From Tillus elongatus (lineage: Eukaryota > Arthropoda > Insecta > Coleoptera > Cleridae): a DNA stretch of 64,000 nucleotides. Of this stretch, positions 56,301-64,000 are shown in pieces; position 1 is the stretch's first letter, and each line of letters begins with the position of its first letter. Both the position numbers and the translations under genes were made by a program. The DNA lies in contig OZ023267.1 in assembly GCA_964006375.1 (NCBI GenBank), positions 27,650,739 to 27,714,738 of the forward strand, read 5' to 3'. A model generated the notes under the pieces. The model made no database searches. It saw nothing but the letters and a program-made list of their open reading frames with translations, and had not been told where the DNA came from.

Positions 56301-57000
56301 CGACTTTTTTGACGTTTTAAGAATGAAAACTAAAAAGCTTATAACTTTGTTTTATTTTAATGTAGAGATTCAAATTTTGGTGCATGGTTTTCATTTTATA
56401 ATACAAACTCTCGCATCCAATATGGTTGCCCTTACTTTGTTATTTCCGGAGGTATAAAAATTGTCCGAAAGAAAACGCAACATTTTCCTAAACACACTAG
56501 TCCGATTTTCCTGGCTAACAAACTTATCCAAGCCACTTGCGAAGGGAAGGTATTTTTTTTTGAAAATTCACTCAAATGGGGTTTTCCTCAAAACGTCAAA
56601 GTCGCGATTTGAAACTTCAAAATCCGCAACATTTAGGCAAAGAACCTGAAACAAATACGGATTACGTAAAGAAAATGTCGCAAGAAGAGTGTTCTGCAAA
56701 CCATTAAGTTTTCGCTTCAACCGTCATTTTCCTTCATTTTACTAAAATGTTTACAGAAAATTCATTTCAAATATACCCTTTCTCTGATGCTTTGGCTGTA
56801 AGTTTAGTTAAGTTGATGCTCTGGCTGTAGGTTTAGTTAAGTTTTTGGTTTGACGGTCTATAATTTTTAGCTAATCTTCGTAGAAAAAATTGGTTAATAA
56901 AGAGACTGAATTTTAAAAAGATTTCTGCAAATGATCGCAAACTAGGCCCCCTAGAATCCATATTCGGGTTTACTTTCAGTTTTCATCTGTTTACATATAT
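56300..57000 (+). repeat. family H and 'AAAACGTC' variant fragments
   Basis: AGATTCAAATTTTGGTGCAT, GATTTTCCTGGCTAACAAAC and CAAGCCACTTGCGAAGGGAA are 5'-half blocks. From 56580 the AAAACGTC variant follows (TTTAGGCAAAGAACCTGAAA, CAACCGTCATTTTCCTTCAT), ending at a damaged hairpin and CTAGAATCCATATTCGGGTT. Confidence 0.6.
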
Positions 57001-57008
57001 AAATAATG

Positions 57009-58612
<1,604 letters not shown>

Positions 58613-58729
58613 ACACGATGACGCATTTCTACCGGAAAGCTTAATATAATTGTTATTATACAAGGTACGAGAAAAAAATTGTATACTTGCATTTTTTGAT
58701 TTTTTTATCACGTTTTTAAGAAAAGAAAA

Positions 58730-59042
58730 TCGAGACGCGGTAAGTGCATTTTGGTAGCGAATTTTCATGAAATCCTTTAAATTTCAATAAACCAATTTGC
58801 TATTAACCAAACGTTTGTTGGCTAGGAAACCAGTTTTCTCGGCAACATTTAAAGTTTATTTTCAAATAATTTTTGTAGATTTTCAAACAATAAGTAATTT
58901 TGATAAAATATGGTACATGGTTTCTACTATATAGGCTATATCGGTTATCAGATTGATGCCTACTTCCATTAGAAAGACATAATCTTTGCTATTAAAACAT
59001 TTTAATGAAAATTAACTTCCATAACGCACTTGCTGCGTATAG
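58730..59042. mobile_element. family B MITE, complete
   Basis: Left TCGAGACGCGGTAAGTGCAT then TTTGGTAGCGAATTTTCAT; right AAATTAACTTCCATAACGCA then CTTGCTGCGT. The interior contains AAATATGGTACATGGTTTCT and CAGATTGATGCCTACTTCCA. Confidence 0.78.
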
Positions 59043-59289
59043 ACTTTTATTAAATGTTTTAATACTCTTCATATACATACAGATGATGACTGGCTCGAGA
59101 CGCAAGTTCAGTGGAATAGGTTGTTCGCCTTTTCACTCTCTAGTGAATGTCAAGGTCAGAGAGATGTGAAATCTAATATCAAGTGTGAATTAAAGTCGTC
59201 GGGTACCGGCACAACTTTTTGGTACAAAATGCGTATATACCTAGTAACTAGTAATGTAAAAATAATTAAGTGAATATGCAATAACTGCG

Positions 59290-61110
<1,821 letters not shown>

Positions 61111-61527
61111 ATAAATACCCAGGTTAGTTAACTGTTAATGGCGACCCCGTCGTACATCTCACAATGTTTACCCAAGTTAGTTATTTACGAAACAAGAAAA
61201 TTACGATAGTACCTATGAAAAACAATAAGAGTCAAAACAAAAATGTTTGAAAAACTTTTATTTCATTTAGTTTTCCAGTTAGTTCTAAAATTTAAAAAAA
61301 GAGTCTTTTTTGAGAAGAAATCGTAAGTTAAAAGTTATTGGAATAGCAAAATAAAAAGTTTGTAATCTTATATCTTCTACTCTACAGGCCAATGAATTGA
61401 TCGTTAAACTGAAAATTTTTGGGGGCAGTATATTGTATTTAATTAAAGTAAATAAATATTTGTTAATATATCACACTAATCAGTTATTGCACATAATTTT
61501 CTGAATCACAAAAATAGAGTAAAAAAT

Positions 61528-61984
61528 TCGGGACACAGCAAGTGCGTTATGGTAGTGAATTTTTATTAAATTTTTCGAACTTGGATAACTCAATTTTCCA
61601 TCAATTTAGAAAGTTAAGTTTTGGTACGTATTAAGGCCTTTCACGAAGCAACATGTCCGTCGAATATCATTAAAATAGCTTTGTAATTTTCAAAGAAAAT
61701 TTTTTTTTTCAAAATAAAATTCAAAATTTGAAAAACTTAATTTTCTATAAACTTAGAAAGTTGAGTTTTGGCACATAGTAAGGCATTTCCCAAGGAAACG
61801 TATCCACCAAATTTCATTTAAACGGCTTTGTAATTTTTGGAGAAAAATAAAAACATATAAAAATTGAAACTGACCCCGGATATGGGTTCTACGGGTCCTA
61901 GTTCGCGCTCATTTGAAAAAATTTTTGGAAAGTATCACCATCGATACTTCTCTATCAGTGAATTTTTTTAAATAAAAATTCACT
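61528..61984 (+). mobile_element. family H element lacking the TA tract
   Basis: 5' end TCGGGACACAGCAAGTGCGT; interior CTTAGAAAGTTGAGTTTTGG. Then GGAGAAAAATAAAAACATAT joins straight to AAAATTGAAACTGACCCCGG, so the (TA)n and the preceding block are absent. 3' hairpin AGTGAATTTTTTTAAATAAA AATTCACT. Confidence 0.82.
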
Positions 61985-61989
61985 AAAAA

Positions 61990-62510
61990 GATATATTTGC
62001 TATTAAAAACATTTTTATGAAAATTCACTGCTATAACGCACTTTACATGTATTTGTATAATTTCGTGGTAGTAAATGAAATATAAAAAACCTATATAGTA
62101 GAAATAATGTGCCATATTTTATAAAAATAACTTATTGTTTGAAAATGTACAAAAATTTTCCGACAATAAACTTTAAACGTTGGTTTCCTAGTCAACAAAC
62201 CTTAGGTTAATAGCAAATTGAGTTATTGACATTTGAAGCATTTAATGAAAATTTGATACCAAAACGCACTTACTGTGTCTTGATTTTTTTCTTACAAACA
62301 TATTTCGATAAAAAATGCAACAAAATAAGGCTGTTCGAAAAAAAATTGTAGGGATCACCAACGACTTATGGGCCAGCCTGTGATTGTCAAATTAATTTTT
62401 TAAGATGCAGCACAAGATACCCTATAATTAACTTATACAATTTTTTCTCGTCTCTTGGGTATTAATACTTATATTGAGCTTTACCGTAGAAACGCGTCAC
62501 CCTGTATATA
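61990..62510. repeat. family B remnant followed by family G repeat
   Basis: AAAATTCACTGCTATAACGC and GATACCAAAACGCACTTACT are two family B right ends. Then AACGACTTATGGGCCAGCCT, TTAAGATGCAGCACAAGATA and GCGTCACCCTGTATATATGT identify family G. Confidence 0.6.
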
Positions 62511-62514
62511 TGTA

Positions 62515-62785
62515 AGCAGATCAAAACTGAACGTAAACCCGAACATAATAAACACTGCTTAGTCCACCCACTAACATTAATAAAGGAATAATTTGCACTT
62601 GTATATAAACATTTGCCAAATAACAAATAATATGTCGACTCAAACACATAAACATATAATATAAAGCAATCTCATACCAAACGTCAGTTACAGCGTCTAA
62701 CAAACCTGCGCAATAATATCAAATGTCGCTTAGCAACGACATACTAGATCTCATATAAGCCAGGTTTACGATTGACAGTGAAACG
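62515..62785. other. unassigned sequence
   Basis: No coding sequence or repeat family was recognised in this AT-rich stretch between family G and the next family H copy. Confidence 0.35.
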
Positions 62786-63077
62786 CCGTGGTATTAAAAA
62801 TAAATGTTTCAAATTTGAATAGCTCCATTTTCTGTAAACCTAGAAGCTAAACTTTGGCGCATAGTTGGGTCTTTCCCAAAGCAATATGTACACCAAATTT
62901 CATCAAAATATCTTTGTAATTTTCGGAGAAACATTTTTTTTCGAAAGAAAACTCAACATTTTTCCGGAAAAACTTGTCCGATTTTCCTGGCTAACGAACT
63001 CATCCAAGCTATTAATAAAATAAAGGAACTTGCCGAGTTTCATCAAAATCGGTTAATTATTTTTTGAGTTATCGCTT

Positions 63078-63167
<90 letters not shown>

Positions 63168-63298
63168 ATATAAAAATCGAAACTGACCCCGGATATGGTT
63201 TCTAGGGGCCCAAATTTGCGCTCCTTTGAAGAAATTTTTCAAAGTCTCACCATCGATACCTCTCTATTAGTGAATTTTTAAAAATAAAAATTCACTAA
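62786..63298 (+). mobile_element. family H element, 5' end missing
   Basis: AATGTTTCAAATTTGAATAG, TGTCCGATTTTCCTGGCTAA, TTTTTGAGTTATCGCTTGGA, TA tract (63081-63164), AACTGACCCCGGATATGGTT and the hairpin AGTGAATTTTTAAAAATAAA AATTCACT. Confidence 0.78.
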
Positions 63299-63479
63299 AA
63301 AACGTGTGAGATATGCGCGCTATTATTTCTCCAAATGTCAACTGTCGTTTCAACTGCATTTCAGGTTTTATTTTTTCTTTGGAAAAAGCTATAAACATTG
63401 TGTGCAAAATAACTTAAAATTGACAACATAGGTTTATTTACACCATTTCTAGCCACATGTAAAGTATCATTTCAGTTAC

Positions 63480-63664
63480 TTTGACACTTACAAAGATATA
63501 GCGGTTTCCAAAATATTTTTGTATATTTTTGCGGGGAAAATATCCGTTATAGCTGATATATGAACTCGTTCGCAGTCTTAATACAATAAAGATATGTGCC
63601 AAGTTTCGTTTAAATCATCAGTTGAGTATTTTTTGAGTTATCTCTCGGATACATAGATACACAC

Positions 63665-63742
<78 letters not shown>

Positions 63743-63761
63743 GTGTGTATCTATGTGTATC

Positions 63762-63820
<59 letters not shown>

Positions 63821-63839
63821 GTGTGTATCTATGTGTATC

Positions 63840-63904
<65 letters not shown>

Positions 63905-63930
63905 GCATTCATCTGAAGAAATTGTTTCAA
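63480..63930 (+). mobile_element. family H-like element with three (TA)n blocks
   Basis: After ATTTTTTGAGTTATCTCTCG it has three TA blocks (63669-63740, 63769-63818, 63847-63902). They are separated by two identical ~28-base spacers (CTGTGTGTATCTATGTGTAT CTATGTA). The sequence before the first block (ATACATAGATACACACAG) is the inverse of the spacer, so the region can fold into hairpins. The 3' half is mostly lost. Confidence 0.75.
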
Positions 63931-64000
63931 AAGCTTTCAAAATTCGCTAACACACCATATTGTGTTATTTAGTGTTGAACTGACCTCCAATTAAAAAGAT

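Overview
This window is a piece of a large, AT-rich animal nuclear genome, most likely an insect. It carries exons of two conserved eukaryotic genes in very long introns, and most of the rest is transposon-derived. The insect assignment is inference. It rests on mariner-like transposases of a type common in arthropods, insect-style non-LTR retrotransposons with RNase H and CCHC domains, and a TTAGG-type 3' tail on one LINE.

Host genes. On the minus strand, 1112-2010 holds the first two coding exons of the anaphase-promoting complex subunit APC10/DOC1; its remaining exons lie beyond the left edge or were not found. On the plus strand, 5833-49976 holds twelve coding exons of BBS7, a BBSome beta-propeller subunit. 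All exon joins are GT-AG and phase-compatible, giving 598 codons plus one base. The C-terminal end, roughly 115 codons by comparison with vertebrate BBS7, was not found and probably lies past the right edge. The two genes are divergent, with about 3.8 kb between their start codons.

Repeats. (1) A high-copy modular family ('family H') begins with a TC-starting 5' end, carries a long (TA)n tract in the middle and ends in a hairpin; it resembles non-autonomous Helitron/Helentron (DINE/HINE-like) elements. (2) A ~310-bp MITE-like family ('family B') uses the same end sequence as a terminal inverted repeat at both ends. (3) 'Family C' is a ~0.9-kb repeat present three times. (4) There are tRNA-derived SINEs, one with a perfect 11-bp target duplication. 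(5) There are several LINE fragments, including one LINE nested in another with a 9-bp target duplication. (6) DNA transposons include a hAT element with a perfect 8-bp duplication, two broken mariner-like transposases (one between ~280-bp inverted repeats) and a pogo/Tigger-like fragment inside a LINE. (7) There are several long palindromes.

Layout: 1-830 LINE; 1112-2010 APC10; 2011-5832 intergenic; 5833-17843 BBS7 exons 1-7 with LINEs in introns 4 and 6; 17844-30384 intron 7 (LINE, pogo, families C, E, B and H); 30503-40114 intron 8 (hAT and others); 40115-49976 exons 9-12; 49977-64000 repeat-filled sequence presumed to be intron 12.

The most unusual local structure is at BBS7 exon 7. Its last stretch of intron and first 73 exon bases lie in a 465-466 bp unit repeated three times in tandem. 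This leaves two upstream decoy exon starts with intact splice acceptors that would lead to a premature stop. I found no evidence of a new defence-type or operon-like system.
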